A DNA stretch of 52,940 nucleotides from Gammaproteobacteria bacterium (GCA_028821145.1 JAPPHC010000024.1:1-52940); one strand, 5' to 3'; positions 27,156 through 35,645 are shown, counted from the stretch's first letter. Program-made: numbers and translations. The notes: generated by a model from the sequence alone, not told the origin.

Positions 27156-27200
27156 CCTGGGAACGAGGGCCTCCCTGGGAGGGAGGGCGTCCCGCCCTCC
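27156..27200 (+). repeat. Hairpin repeat, subtype 1, full copy preceded by a half copy
   Basis: Half copy CCTGGGAACGAGGGC (27156-27170), then a full copy 27174-27200 with stem GGAGGGC/GCCCTCC and loop GTCCC. The stem base pair change relative to the ychF copy (A-T to G-C) is compensated. Confidence 0.85.
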
Positions 27201-27222
27201 TCTGGGCCCGAGGATTTCCTGA

Positions 27223-27252
27223 TTGACAGCCCGCGCCGCCGGGGGTTATAAA
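27223..27252 (+). promoter_or_regulatory. Promoter of the second DUF1640 gene
   Basis: TTGACA (27223-27228), an 18-bp spacer and TATAAA (27247-27252). The leader that follows has GGAAG...CTTCC and CCAGGGA, like the leader of the gene at 17260. Confidence 0.75.
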
Positions 27253-27314
27253 GTGTTCCAGCATCAAGGAAGAACGACAGGCGTCCTTCCAGGGAGTTTT
27301 CAAGGAGGAATGAG

Positions 27315-27875
27315 ATGCCTCAGGTTTTATTCGATACCCATGCAGCGGCAAGGAAACTGGAAAAGGCCGGCCATACGGCGCAACAGGCCGAGGCAGTGGT
27401 GGAAGTCGTGAGTGAAGCTACGGAATTCGGTGCGCGGATGCAGCACGATCTGGAGCGCATCAAGTATGTGGTGGAAAACCACATGGCCACGAAGGACGAC
27501 CTCGCCGAACATCGGGCGGCCACGCAGAACGACATCGCGGAACTTCGGATGGCCACGAAGGAGGACATCGCCGAGCTCCGGATGTCCACGAAGGAAGATA
27601 TTGCCGAACTTCGCACGGAAATTCGCACGGAATTCGCGAAAATACCGCAGATGGTTCGCGAGGGTGTGAGGCAGGAGACCCCGGTGGTACAGCTGCGGTC
27701 GGCGATGGCCGCCGGTTCGTTAACGTTCTCCCTGGGCGGGTTTGCCGTGATGGTGTTCACGAATGAACGCCTTGCCGCGATGGCGCTGGAGCACGGGTCC
27801 GTCATAGGGCTGATGATGATTATGGCGGGCTCGGCGGTCATGATGTTCCTTGCCTTGGCGGGCAGATCCGGATAG
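27315..27875 (+). CDS. DUF1640 / CCDC90-like coiled-coil membrane protein
   Basis: 186 residues. The N-terminal signature VLFDTHAAARKLEKAGHTAQQAEAVVEVV matches the protein at 17260. A long coiled coil follows, with four tandem 11-residue units of the type MATKEDIAELR, then a basic/acidic stretch and two C-terminal membrane segments (about 132-152 and 160-182). AAGGAGG sits 6 nt before the ATG. It lies 145 nt upstream of the type I secretion operon. Function unknown; the second copy next to the giant surface proteins suggests a shared role in surface-protein export or envelope organisation, which is inference only. Confidence 0.83.
   Translation: MPQVLFDTHAAARKLEKAGHTAQQAEAVVEVVSEATEFGARMQHDLERIKYVVENHMATKDDLAEHRAATQNDIAELRMATKEDIAELRMSTKEDIAELRTEIRTEFAKIPQMVREGVRQETPVVQLRSAMAAGSLTFSLGGFAVMVFTNERLAAMALEHGSVIGLMMIMAGSAVMMFLALAGRSG
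27483..27614 (+). repeat. Four in-frame 33-bp tandem repeats in the coiled coil
   Basis: Units encode MATKDDLAEHR, AATQNDIAELR, MATKEDIAELR and MSTKEDIAELR. An 11-residue period fits a right-handed or hendecad coiled coil. Copy number may vary between strains. Confidence 0.9.
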
Positions 27876-28020
27876 GGCCGCAGGGCCGCAAGTCGTCGCT
27901 GCTCCTTGCGCCTGCTTGAATCGCAGTAGCGCAGCCCCATATCTCCGCTAGAATCCTTACCGTCGGCCCCGCGCGACAGCCCGGCGCCGCCTTTTCAAGT
28001 CTCTATGGGAGAAACGCTGG

Positions 28021-28284
28021 ATGAGCGATACCAAAATCTTTGTTGACGGTCTGATGGCCGCGGTGCTGCGAGACGGCGTCGTACGGCTGGAGTTCGGGGA
28101 ATTCGAGGCCGAGGCCGAAGGCGGCGACGACGCGCCGCCCAAGATGATCCCCAAGACCCGGATCGCCATGCCCTGGCCCGGCTTTCTCCGCACCCTGCGC
28201 ATGATGCAGGAAGTGAACGAGCGCCTGAAACAGGAAGTCGAGAAGCAGCGGGCCGCCCAGGCCAACGGCGGCACCGCCACCTGA
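28021..28284 (+). CDS. Small conserved-looking protein leading the type I secretion operon
   Basis: 87 residues, soluble. The first half looks beta-rich (KIFVDGLMAAVLRDGVVRLEF) and the second half is an amphipathic helix (FLRTLRMMQEVNERLKQEVE). I do not recognise the family. GGGAGAA lies about 10 nt before the ATG. It is followed 63 nt later by the ABC exporter gene, with a hairpin repeat in the gap, so it is probably co-transcribed and may be an accessory factor or regulator of secretion. Confidence 0.65.
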   Translation: MSDTKIFVDGLMAAVLRDGVVRLEFGEFEAEAEGGDDAPPKMIPKTRIAMPWPGFLRTLRMMQEVNERLKQEVEKQRAAQANGGTAT

Positions 28285-28310
28285 CCTGGGAGTGGGGGCG
28301 TCCCGCCCTC
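28285..28310 (+). repeat. Hairpin repeat, subtype 1
   Basis: CCTGGGAGTGGGGGCGTCCC then GCCCTC; stem GGGC/GCCC is kept. It starts right at the stop codon of the 87-residue gene and precedes the exporter gene. Confidence 0.75.
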
Positions 28311-28347
28311 GGAAGGGTAGGATTTTCTCCTTCCCCCCTGAACTAAC

Positions 28348-30138
28348 GTGAGCAAGCAGCCCGAAAAATCCAACGACGCGGAACGTCCCGCAACGCCGCT
28401 TCGCGCCGCGCTGAGCAAATACCGCGGCGGCTTTATCGCCATCGCGGTGTTCAGTTCGCTGGTCAACATCCTGATGCTGGTCTCGCCGGTGTACATGCTG
28501 CAGATGTACGACCGCGTGCTCACCAGCGCCAGCGCGGAAACGCTGCTGATGCTCACGCTCATCGCCGTGTTCCTGCTGGCCTGCTTCGGCCTGCTCGAAT
28601 GGGTGCGCCAGCGCCTGATGCAGCGCATCGGCCTGGCGCTCGGTCTGAACATGGCCAACGACGTGCTCACCAGCGCCTTCCGCAGCAACCTGGCCAGCCA
28701 GGGGCAGGCCGCCAGCCAGCCGGTGCGGGACATCGACAACATCCGCCAGTTCATGGGCAGCCCCACGATATTTGCGTTCTTCGACATTCCCTGGACGCCC
28801 ATATTCACCGCCGTCATATTCATGTTCCACCCGCTGATGGGCGCGGTGGCCGTGTTCGGCGCAGTCGTGATATTCACGCTGGGCATCCTCGCGGAGTTTC
28901 GTTCCCGCCTGCCCATGCGGGCCGCGGCCATGGAGGGACTTCAGTCGCATCAGCTCCTGGAGTCCTCGATGCGCAACTCCGATGCGCTGAAGGCCATGGG
29001 CATGTTCGACGGCCTGATCGGCCGATGGCAGGGGCGGCACCGCCGTTCGGCGTCGTTCCAATCGGCCGCCTCGGGACGCCTGAGCGTCCTGCTTTCCGCC
29101 ACCAAGGCGTTCCGCTTCTCGGTGCAGGTGGGCATGCTCGGCACCGGCGCCTACCTGGTGCTGGCCGGCGACCTTACCCCCGGCATGATGATCGCCGGCT
29201 CCATCATCATGGGCCGGGCGCTGGCGCCGATCGAGCAGGGCATCGGCGCCTGGCGCGGTTTCGTGGGCGCCCGGCAGGCCTGGCGGCGCGTCAACGCGCT
29301 GCTGGAGAATTTCGGCGACGAAGACCGGGGTCCCGGAACGGAACTGCCGCGTCCGGAAGGCAAGGTCGAGGTCGAAGACGTCACGGTCGTGCCTCCGGGG
29401 GCTGAAGTACCGGTGGTGAAGGGCGTCAATCTCACGCTTCAGCCGGGCAGCATTACCGGGCTGATCGGCCCCAGCGGCAGCGGCAAGTCGTCGCTGGCCA
29501 GCGTGATGATGGGCGTGTGGCAGCCGGTGGAAGGCGCGGTGCGGCTCGACGGCGCGGAGATCGATGGCTGGCCGGACCACCTGCGCCTCAAGCACTTCGG
29601 CTACCTCCCGCAGACCGTGGAACTCTTCGACGGCACCGTGGCCGAGAACATATCGCGCCTGGAGGAGCCGGACGACGAAGGCGTGATCGGCGCCGCCCAG
29701 CGCGCCGGCTGCCACGAGGTGATCATGCGCCTGGCGAAGAACTACACGACGCCGATCGGCGCCGGCGGCCGCGGACTTTCCGCCGGCCAGCGCCAGCGCG
29801 TGGCTCTGGCCCGGGCTCTGTACGGCGATCCGGCTTACGTGGTGCTGGACGAGCCGGACTCCAACCTCGACAGCGAGGGGCAGGAAGTGCTGGGCAAGGT
29901 GCTGGAAGCCCTGAAGGAAAACCGCATTACAACTGTGCTGATCACCCACAACGTGCGCCTGCTGAGGCGCGTGGACCAGATCGGCGTGATGCAGGAGGGC
30001 CAGATCGTGAACTTCGGTCCGCGTGACGAGGTGCTGGGGCAGTTCGGCGCCGCGAAACCCCGCGCCGCTCCACCCGCACAGGCTCCCGCGGCCCCCGCCG
30101 CCCCGGCGCGGCCAATACAGGTGAAATACACGCAATGA
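28348..30138 (+). CDS. Type I secretion ABC exporter, PrtD type
   Basis: 596 residues, GTG start. About six membrane helices (25-300) precede one nucleotide-binding domain: Walker A GPSGSGKS 374-381, signature LSAGQ 477-481, Walker B VVLDEPD with Asp501/Glu502, and the switch His in LITHN. There is no N-terminal C39 peptidase or C39-like domain, which places it with PrtD/AprD exporters of unprocessed proteins with C-terminal signals. The C-terminus is a Pro/Ala-rich tail. It overlaps the adaptor start (ATGA). Likely substrates are the giant proteins A and/or B, but none is encoded within the operon itself. Confidence 0.92.
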   Translation: MSKQPEKSNDAERPATPLRAALSKYRGGFIAIAVFSSLVNILMLVSPVYMLQMYDRVLTSASAETLLMLTLIAVFLLACFGLLEWVRQRLMQRIGLALGLNMANDVLTSAFRSNLASQGQAASQPVRDIDNIRQFMGSPTIFAFFDIPWTPIFTAVIFMFHPLMGAVAVFGAVVIFTLGILAEFRSRLPMRAAAMEGLQSHQLLESSMRNSDALKAMGMFDGLIGRWQGRHRRSASFQSAASGRLSVLLSATKAFRFSVQVGMLGTGAYLVLAGDLTPGMMIAGSIIMGRALAPIEQGIGAWRGFVGARQAWRRVNALLENFGDEDRGPGTELPRPEGKVEVEDVTVVPPGAEVPVVKGVNLTLQPGSITGLIGPSGSGKSSLASVMMGVWQPVEGAVRLDGAEIDGWPDHLRLKHFGYLPQTVELFDGTVAENISRLEEPDDEGVIGAAQRAGCHEVIMRLAKNYTTPIGAGGRGLSAGQRQRVALARALYGDPAYVVLDEPDSNLDSEGQEVLGKVLEALKENRITTVLITHNVRLLRRVDQIGVMQEGQIVNFGPRDEVLGQFGAAKPRAAPPAQAPAAPAAPARPIQVKYTQ

Positions 30139-31526
30139 ACATTCAAGTGCAGTCGGCGCCCGACAACTGGCGAACCAGGGTGCTGGCGTTTCTGACGCGC
30201 TACCTGGAGACGCCGCCGAAGATCGAGGACAACGAGTCGATCGATCCGCTCAAGGACCGCGCGATGTGGATCGGCGGGACCGTCGTGAGCGTGGCCCTGG
30301 GCGCCTTCATCCTGTGGGGTTCGCTGGCCCCGCTGGCGCAGGGCGTGGTGGCCATGGGCCTGGTGGAGGTGGACGGCGAGAACAAGACCGTCCAGCACCT
30401 GGAAGGGGGCATCGTCAAGATCCTGCACGTGCGCGAAGGCGACAATGTGGCCGCTGGCGAGCCGCTGCTGGAACTCGACGACACCAAGCCGCGGGCCGAG
30501 CAGGAATTGCTCGAAGCCCGCTACTACAGCGCGCTGGCCCAGATCGACCGGCTCAATGCCGAACTGTATGGCCGCGAGGAAGTGGTTTTCTCTTCGGAAT
30601 TCGAGAACCTGCGGGGCGACCCCAGGATCGAGGAAATCATCCAGGCGCAGATCGACCTGTTCAAGGAGCGCCGAGGGCAGCACGCCGGTGAAATCGAAAT
30701 CCTCAATGGCAGGGTGGAGCAGCTCGGCGAACAGGTGAACGGGCTGACGGCCCGCCGCGACGCCGCGCAGCAGGAGCAGGAGTTGCTGGAGAAGGACGTG
30801 GCCGCGTTGGCCAGTCTGGCCGAACGCCAGCTCGTTTCGGAGGACCAATTGACCCAGCGGCGTCTGAACCTGGCGCAGACGCGCGGCCAGGTGGGGCAGA
30901 TCATCGCCGAAATCGCCGAGGCGCAACTGTCCATCGGCGAGACCCGCCAGCGGATCATCCAGTTGCAGAACGATTACCGCACGGATCTTTCCACCAATCT
31001 GACCGAATCGCAGAACCTCTACTTCGAGACCGGCGACCGCCTGTTCGCGGTGCGCGACCAGGTGGCCCGCACCCGTATCGTGGCGCCCCTGGAAGGCAAG
31101 GTGATCAACATGCAGGTGCACACCGTGGGCGGCGTGGTGCCCCCCGCGCAGCCGATCATGAACATCGTGCCGGAGGACGACAAGCTGATCGTCGAGGCCA
31201 AGGTCATGCCCACCGACAGGGACAACGTGAACGTCGGACAGGAGGCGCGCCTGCGGATCACGCCGCTGAACCAGCGGGCGACGCCCGAATTGCTCGGCGA
31301 AGTCGTGCTCGTTTCCGCCGACATCCTGACCGACGAGGACATCCAGCAGCAGTATTACATCGCGCGCATCAGCATTCCCGACTCGGAGTACGTCAAGCTG
31401 GGCGACAAGGACATCCGGCCCGGGTTCCCTGTGGAAGTGACCTTCAGCGGAGGCAAGCGCACGATGATCCAATACCTGGCGGAGCCCCTGTTCGGCACCC
31501 TCCGCCGAGCCATGAAAGAAGAATGA
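30135..31526 (+). CDS. HlyD-family type I secretion adaptor
   Basis: 463 residues: a cytoplasmic N-terminus, one membrane helix (about 42-62, SVALGAFILWGSLAPLAQG), a lipoyl half (VQHLEGGIVKILHVREGD), a long coiled coil (about 115-300), the second lipoyl half (RIVAPLEGKVINMQVHTVGG) and a beta-barrel end. It spans the periplasm between the ABC exporter and the TolC-like channel. It overlaps both neighbours by 4 nt, so the three proteins are made together. Confidence 0.92.
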   Translation: MNIQVQSAPDNWRTRVLAFLTRYLETPPKIEDNESIDPLKDRAMWIGGTVVSVALGAFILWGSLAPLAQGVVAMGLVEVDGENKTVQHLEGGIVKILHVREGDNVAAGEPLLELDDTKPRAEQELLEARYYSALAQIDRLNAELYGREEVVFSSEFENLRGDPRIEEIIQAQIDLFKERRGQHAGEIEILNGRVEQLGEQVNGLTARRDAAQQEQELLEKDVAALASLAERQLVSEDQLTQRRLNLAQTRGQVGQIIAEIAEAQLSIGETRQRIIQLQNDYRTDLSTNLTESQNLYFETGDRLFAVRDQVARTRIVAPLEGKVINMQVHTVGGVVPPAQPIMNIVPEDDKLIVEAKVMPTDRDNVNVGQEARLRITPLNQRATPELLGEVVLVSADILTDEDIQQQYYIARISIPDSEYVKLGDKDIRPGFPVEVTFSGGKRTMIQYLAEPLFGTLRRAMKEE

Positions 31527-32860
31527 CCACTTTCCGTAACACCTGGGAGCGAGGGCATGACCCTCGCGGCGCTCCCGCCATCCTCATACTCGTTGCCTGC
31601 ATCCTCCTCGCAGCCCCCGCCGCTCACGCCCAGCAGAACGTGGCCGGCGACGCCCCCTACACGCTGAACGAGGCGCTCCGCGACGCACTCGAACGCGACC
31701 CCCGCATCCGCGCCGCCGGCAGCCGCGTGCAGGAAGCCGGCGAGGAGTTCGCCGAGGCACGCGCCCTGCGTTTCCCCACCGTCAACCTGACCGGGGGCCG
31801 GGGCTACGGCTACAACCGCAACGAGGCCCGCAGCCTCGGCATCTACGAGGGCGATTCGCGGACTTCGGGCCTGCAGGTCACGCAGACGATCTATTCCTTC
31901 GGCCGCATCGGCGCACGCGAGCGCGAGGCCCGCGCGATGATTGCGGCCTCCGGCTTCGATGCCGAAGACGTCCGCCAGTCGGTGCAGCGTGACGCGGCGG
32001 TGGCCTACGCCGAGCAGATCTACACCCGCAGGATTCTCAACCGCCGTATCGAGTTCGAGAACCTGGTTGCCGAGCAGGAGACGTCGGTCCGCGAGCAGCT
32101 GGAGCTGGGCAGGTCCGACCAGACGCAGGTGCACGAAGTGCTGCGCTACCTGCACCAGGCCCGCGCGGAGCGGATCGAGGCGGACACGGCCTACCGCCGT
32201 GCGCAATACGAACTGGCGCGCCTGACCGGCGCGATCCGTGAAAACCTCGATGCCGAAGGCCTGGGCATGCTGGAGCAGGTGCAGCCCGAGACGCTGGACG
32301 CAGCCAAAAATCGCGGCCTGGACGGCGCGCCAATTGCCGGCAAGGCCCGTCAGAACCTCGTTGTGGCGCGCAGCCGGATGGAATTTCAGCGCTCCGAACT
32401 CTGGCCCCAGCTTGAACTGAAGCTCGGCGGCTCCGATGGCTACGTGGGCGAAATCAAGACCCGCGACGCCGACGCGCAACTGATGCTGCGCATGCCGATA
32501 TTCGAGGGCGGCCGGAAGTTCGCCAGGCTGCGCAAGTCCCGCTACGCGATGGAAGCGGCCGAATACGACATGGACGCCGACCTGGAGCAGCTCGAACTGA
32601 ACATCATCGTGTCCTGGAACCTCGTCAACGGCCTGGCGCAGGCCTGCGAGGAACTGGAGCTCTCGCTCGAGGACGCAGGCGAGATCGTGTCGATCGTCGA
32701 GGAGAAGCTGCTGGTGGGGCGGGGCACCGTGCTCGACCAGCTCGAGGCCGAGGAGATCGTGGCCCAGACCGACGTCACCCTGCTTGAGAAACGCATGGAA
32801 CTCGCCCAGGCTCGCATCGGCCTCCTACGCACCCTCGGCGCCCTCCGTCCGGCCCTGTAA
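31523..32860 (+). CDS. TolC-family outer-membrane channel of the type I system
   Basis: 445 residues with two outer-membrane-efflux repeats. Typical features: YTLNEALRDALERDPRIRAA at the start of the mature protein, TQTIYSFGRIGARE, a second-half LRMPIFEGGRKFARLRKSRY. The signal peptide runs to about residue 37 (VACILLAAPAAHAQ). Its first part, TWERGHDPRGAPA, is encoded by a subtype 2 hairpin repeat, giving an unusually long polar n-region. The ATG overlaps the adaptor stop. Together the operon makes a complete exporter. Confidence 0.9.
   Translation: MTTFRNTWERGHDPRGAPAILILVACILLAAPAAHAQQNVAGDAPYTLNEALRDALERDPRIRAAGSRVQEAGEEFAEARALRFPTVNLTGGRGYGYNRNEARSLGIYEGDSRTSGLQVTQTIYSFGRIGAREREARAMIAASGFDAEDVRQSVQRDAAVAYAEQIYTRRILNRRIEFENLVAEQETSVREQLELGRSDQTQVHEVLRYLHQARAERIEADTAYRRAQYELARLTGAIRENLDAEGLGMLEQVQPETLDAAKNRGLDGAPIAGKARQNLVVARSRMEFQRSELWPQLELKLGGSDGYVGEIKTRDADAQLMLRMPIFEGGRKFARLRKSRYAMEAAEYDMDADLEQLELNIIVSWNLVNGLAQACEELELSLEDAGEIVSIVEEKLLVGRGTVLDQLEAEEIVAQTDVTLLEKRMELAQARIGLLRTLGALRPAL
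31542..31577 (+). repeat. Hairpin repeat, subtype 2, inside the signal peptide of the TolC-like gene
   Basis: CCTGGGAGCGAGGGCATGAC continues CCTCGCGGCGCTCCCG. Stem GCGAGGG/CCCTCGC around CATGA. It is translated as part of the signal peptide n-region and may influence translation. Confidence 0.8.
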
Positions 32861-32864
32861 CCCA

Positions 32865-32892
32865 CCTGGGTGGGAGGACGTCCCGTCCTCCC
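32865..32892 (+). repeat. Hairpin repeat, subtype 1, after the secretion operon
   Basis: CCTGGGTGGGAGGACGTCCC then GTCCTCCC: a perfect GGGAGGAC/GTCCTCCC stem. It lies between two convergent genes and could act as a transcription barrier, though it has no T-run. Confidence 0.85.
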
Positions 32893-33440
32893 TATAGCTT
32901 TCGGATCGCGTCCCCGACGCCCACTCGACCCGACTGCACGACCTTCGCATTGATGCCCCGAAGGCAGTGCGCCTTCCCGCGCCTCGAGTTCACGAACTTC
33001 ATCGCTTCCAACCCGAACCGGGCCGTGAACTTCTTGCAGCCAGTGTGCGGAATCGCAGTGACCTCGATGATGGCCGAACCCATGGCAAGCCGCGTGCCGG
33101 CGGGAAGGTTCTCCCTGGAAAGGTCGAGGTCGACGAAAAACTGATCGCCCGCGAGCGCCCAGCGTTCCCTGGACCTTGCCACGAGCGAAATGACCCGCGC
33201 GTTCATGATATTGAGCTGCATGTCCGGATGTGCCGATCCATCGGCCGTCATCCGGCTCCCGCGCGACCGCCAGTTGTCTCCGACGAGTCCCTCGGCCACG
33301 TCCAGCTCGCCTGAATCCAACACTTCCCGCTGGTTGGTGTCCGGTCGGCGAACGATCATCGAGACGACCCCGTCGTCTTTGGGAGACGCGAGGATTTCCG
33401 GCAGCCCCGCTTCGAGTTCGTCTATGTCCAGAAAAAGCAT
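32892..33440 (-). CDS. MOSC-domain protein
   Basis: 182 residues spanning one MOSC domain. Recognisable parts: a glycine-rich GLVGDNWRSRG strand, HPDMQLNIMNARVISLVA, the conserved Cys of the sulfur-carrier site in PHTGCKKFTARFG, and a C-terminal barrel segment with RGINAKVVQSGRVGVGD. MOSC proteins handle sulfur or bind molybdenum cofactor in detoxifying reductases. No reductase partner is adjacent; moaC and mobA lie 9 kb away. The C-terminal codons border a hairpin repeat. Confidence 0.85.
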   Translation of the reverse strand: MLFLDIDELEAGLPEILASPKDDGVVSMIVRRPDTNQREVLDSGELDVAEGLVGDNWRSRGSRMTADGSAHPDMQLNIMNARVISLVARSRERWALAGDQFFVDLDLSRENLPAGTRLAMGSAIIEVTAIPHTGCKKFTARFGLEAMKFVNSRRGKAHCLRGINAKVVQSGRVGVGDAIRKL

Positions 33441-33444
33441 GATC

Positions 33445-34248
33445 CTATTCGTAAGTTTCCAGCAACTCCGCCGTGTGCGCGGTGGTCCAGCATGGGTTGT
33501 ACGAATACCCCCGGATCACTTCCACGGGCTTCAGCGGCAACAGTTCCTCGTTGTCCGAGTAGCCGTACTCGACGCTGCCTTCCCCGGAGAAGACGTTGAT
33601 CGCGCGCGTGTTGCTGATCCGGTTGCGGATCAACTGCTTCGTGGCCGGCACGCTGGGGCTCATGGCCGGGTAGTAGCGCACCGAGTAGAGCCAGCCGAAC
33701 TTCGGCGCGGCTTCGTCGTCCTCGCGCTTCTCCAGGCGCACCGACAGGTCCACGATGCGGTAGCTCTCGCGGTCCACGACGCCACGCAGGTTCGAGCCCA
33801 CGCCCAGCGGCCTGATCACGGGATGGTTGGGCGGGACATGCGTCAGGTGGATGCGGGCGATCTTCTTCGGCCAGCCCATGAAGTTGCCGAAGGTCATCGA
33901 CCAGTCCTTCGACACCCACATCGCGTTCATGAAGGTGCCGGGCTCGCCCTTGTACGAGCAGCGCAGACCCACGACGCCCTCGGTGTAGCGGGTGCGCTCG
34001 GGGTTGTCATAGACCAGTTCCGGGTTGTCGCCCGGCACGCACACCAGCTCATCGACGATCGCGAACGCGCGGCCGGTGGGGTCCGGCTCCAGCGGCGCCG
34101 GCAGGTAGCGCGCCACCTGTTCGACGTCGGCGCGGTAGTCCACGAACAGGAAATGCCCGCCGTAATGGTGCGGCGTGGGCGTGACCAGCGCGGCCTTGCC
34201 CTCCGGAGAGAGGGGGTTGCTGTAGCCCTTGAGGTTCAGTCTTGTCAT
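33445..34248 (-). CDS. Acetoacetate decarboxylase-family protein
   Basis: 267 residues. The paired lysines in FMGWPKKIARIHL correspond to the Schiff-base Lys and its neighbour in acetoacetate decarboxylase. Other family elements are GHFLFVDYRADVEQVARYLP and MNAMWVSKDWSM. Members decarboxylate or otherwise act on small keto acids. The long open frame extends to 34692, but ATG 34248 begins the conserved sequence and follows a GGGGGAA. It lies 44 nt downstream of the CoA transferase gene on the same strand, suggesting a shared catabolic role, with a hairpin repeat in the gap. Confidence 0.85.
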   Translation of the reverse strand: MTRLNLKGYSNPLSPEGKAALVTPTPHHYGGHFLFVDYRADVEQVARYLPAPLEPDPTGRAFAIVDELVCVPGDNPELVYDNPERTRYTEGVVGLRCSYKGEPGTFMNAMWVSKDWSMTFGNFMGWPKKIARIHLTHVPPNHPVIRPLGVGSNLRGVVDRESYRIVDLSVRLEKREDDEAAPKFGWLYSVRYYPAMSPSVPATKQLIRNRISNTRAINVFSGEGSVEYGYSDNEELLPLKPVEVIRGYSYNPCWTTAHTAELLETYE

Positions 34249-34260
34249 TGCGTTCCCCCG

Positions 34261-34292
34261 GACGCCGTGAGGCTCATGCCTTCGCTCCCGGG
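34261..34292 (-). repeat. Hairpin repeat, subtype 2, between two catabolic genes
   Basis: On the minus strand CCCGGGAGCGAAGGCATGAG continues CCTCACGGCGTC. It aligns with the copy at 31542, including the ATGA loop; the stem is imperfect. Just upstream of the decarboxylase ribosome binding site. Confidence 0.7.
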
Positions 34293-35447
34293 CTAGGTAT
34301 CCGCTAATTCGGCGAGGATTTCCTCGGCGTGCTGGCCGGCCGTGGGCACGTCGCGGAACAGCGTCGGGCGGCTGCCGCCCACCGACACGGGCAGCGTCGG
34401 CAGGGACGCCTTTTCGCCGGCGTTTTCGCCGTCGGGAACGGTGACTTCGAGCAGCCCGCCGGAAGCGGTCAGGTGGGCGTCGTCGAACAGGTCCTCGGGG
34501 CGGGTGATGGGCGCGAACGGCAGGCCCGCCTGCGCGCATCGCTCCATGAGTTCCGCCGGCGTCATGGCCGCGAAGGTTTCCTTGATCTTCGGGATGAACT
34601 CGTCGCGGCGCGCCACCCGCCCGGAGTTCGTCTTGAGGTTTTCGTCGCTGCCCAGCTCGTGCAGTTCGAAGGCTTCGCAGAAGCGCACCCACTGCACGTC
34701 GCTCACCACGCCCACGAAGATCTGCTCGCCCGTCTTCGTGGCGAACACCTCGTAGATGGCCCAGGCCGACACGCGCGCGGGCATCGGCGTTGCCGCGGTG
34801 CCGGTGACGGCCTTTTGCGCCATGTGCTGGCCCACCAGGAACACCGCGCTCTCGTAGAGCGTGGCCACGACCTCGCAGCCGCGCCCGGTGCGCTCGCGTT
34901 CGTTAAGCGCCGCCAGCACGCCCAGCGCGCCGAACATCCCGCCCTGCACGTCGATCACCGAAGCGCCGGCGCGCAGCGGGCGGCCCGGCGGCCCGGTCAT
35001 GTAGGCCAGCCCGCCCATCATCTGCGCCACTTCGTCCAGCGCCGCGCGGTTCTCGTACGGGCCGGCCTGAAAGCCCTTCTCGGTGCAGTAGATGAGGCGC
35101 GGATTGCGTTTCGACAGCGTCTCGTAATCCAGCCCCAGGCGCTGCATCGCGCCGGGCCGGAAGTTCTGGATCAGCACGTCGGAGCGGTCGGCGAGCCTGA
35201 GCGCCGTGTCCATGCCCTCCGGCGACTTGAGATTGAGGCAGATGCTCCGCTTGTTGCGGTTGTACATCGGGAAATAACCCGCGCCCGAGCCCGGAAGCCT
35301 GCGGGTCGGATCGCCGCCCGGCGGCTCCACCTTGATCACGTCCGCCCCCAGGTCCGCCAGCACCAGCCCGCAGGCCGGCCCCATCACCATGTGCGTCAGT
35401 TCCAGGACCTTCAGCCCCGCCAGCGGCCTGCATTCACCCGTATTCAC
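34293..35447 (-). CDS. CaiB/BaiF (class III) CoA transferase
   Basis: 384 residues from a GTG at 35447, which directly precedes the family's start (RPLAGLKVLELTHMVMGPACG). Typical features: LADLGADVIKVEPPGGDPTR, NRNKRSICLNLKSPEG, IQNFRPGAMQRLGLDYE, and the Asp in ENRAALDEVAQMMGG expected to carry the covalent CoA intermediate. Such enzymes move CoA between carboxylic acids; the substrate is not readable. The frame continues upstream to 35627 without family similarity. Confidence 0.9.
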   Translation of the reverse strand: MNTGECRPLAGLKVLELTHMVMGPACGLVLADLGADVIKVEPPGGDPTRRLPGSGAGYFPMYNRNKRSICLNLKSPEGMDTALRLADRSDVLIQNFRPGAMQRLGLDYETLSKRNPRLIYCTEKGFQAGPYENRAALDEVAQMMGGLAYMTGPPGRPLRAGASVIDVQGGMFGALGVLAALNERERTGRGCEVVATLYESAVFLVGQHMAQKAVTGTAATPMPARVSAWAIYEVFATKTGEQIFVGVVSDVQWVRFCEAFELHELGSDENLKTNSGRVARRDEFIPKIKETFAAMTPAELMERCAQAGLPFAPITRPEDLFDDAHLTASGGLLEVTVPDGENAGEKASLPTLPVSVGGSRPTLFRDVPTAGQHAEEILAELADT

Positions 35448-35645
35448 AGCCCGGCAGCGTACCGCGTTTCCCTCCGCCCGCGCAACCACCTGCCGCCGAC
35501 TCCCCCCGATCGATCGCGCGTGATAGGCTTGCCCTGCCACGGGGAAGAGAACACACGGTGCATTCATGCATACGCGTGCGCGTCCTTGAGACCACGGCAT
35601 ATCGCCCGCCCCGCTCTTTCCACTCACTTCTCAAGGAACTTCACT

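Larger units (their letters stand above)
26976..27314 (+). other. Intergenic region with hairpin repeats and the second DUF1640 promoter
   Basis: 339 bp. The first 140 bp are relatively AT-rich. A possible 25-codon hydrophobic peptide (ATG at 27037, stop before 27115; MLLIATVFGLWMLIALFGC...) cannot be confirmed. Then come hairpin repeats (27156-27200), a strong promoter (27223-27252) and a leader that resembles that of the other DUF1640 gene. Confidence 0.6.

Noticed and set aside
27483-27614. CRISPR-like array
   Set aside because: The repeats are contiguous, coding and without spacers.
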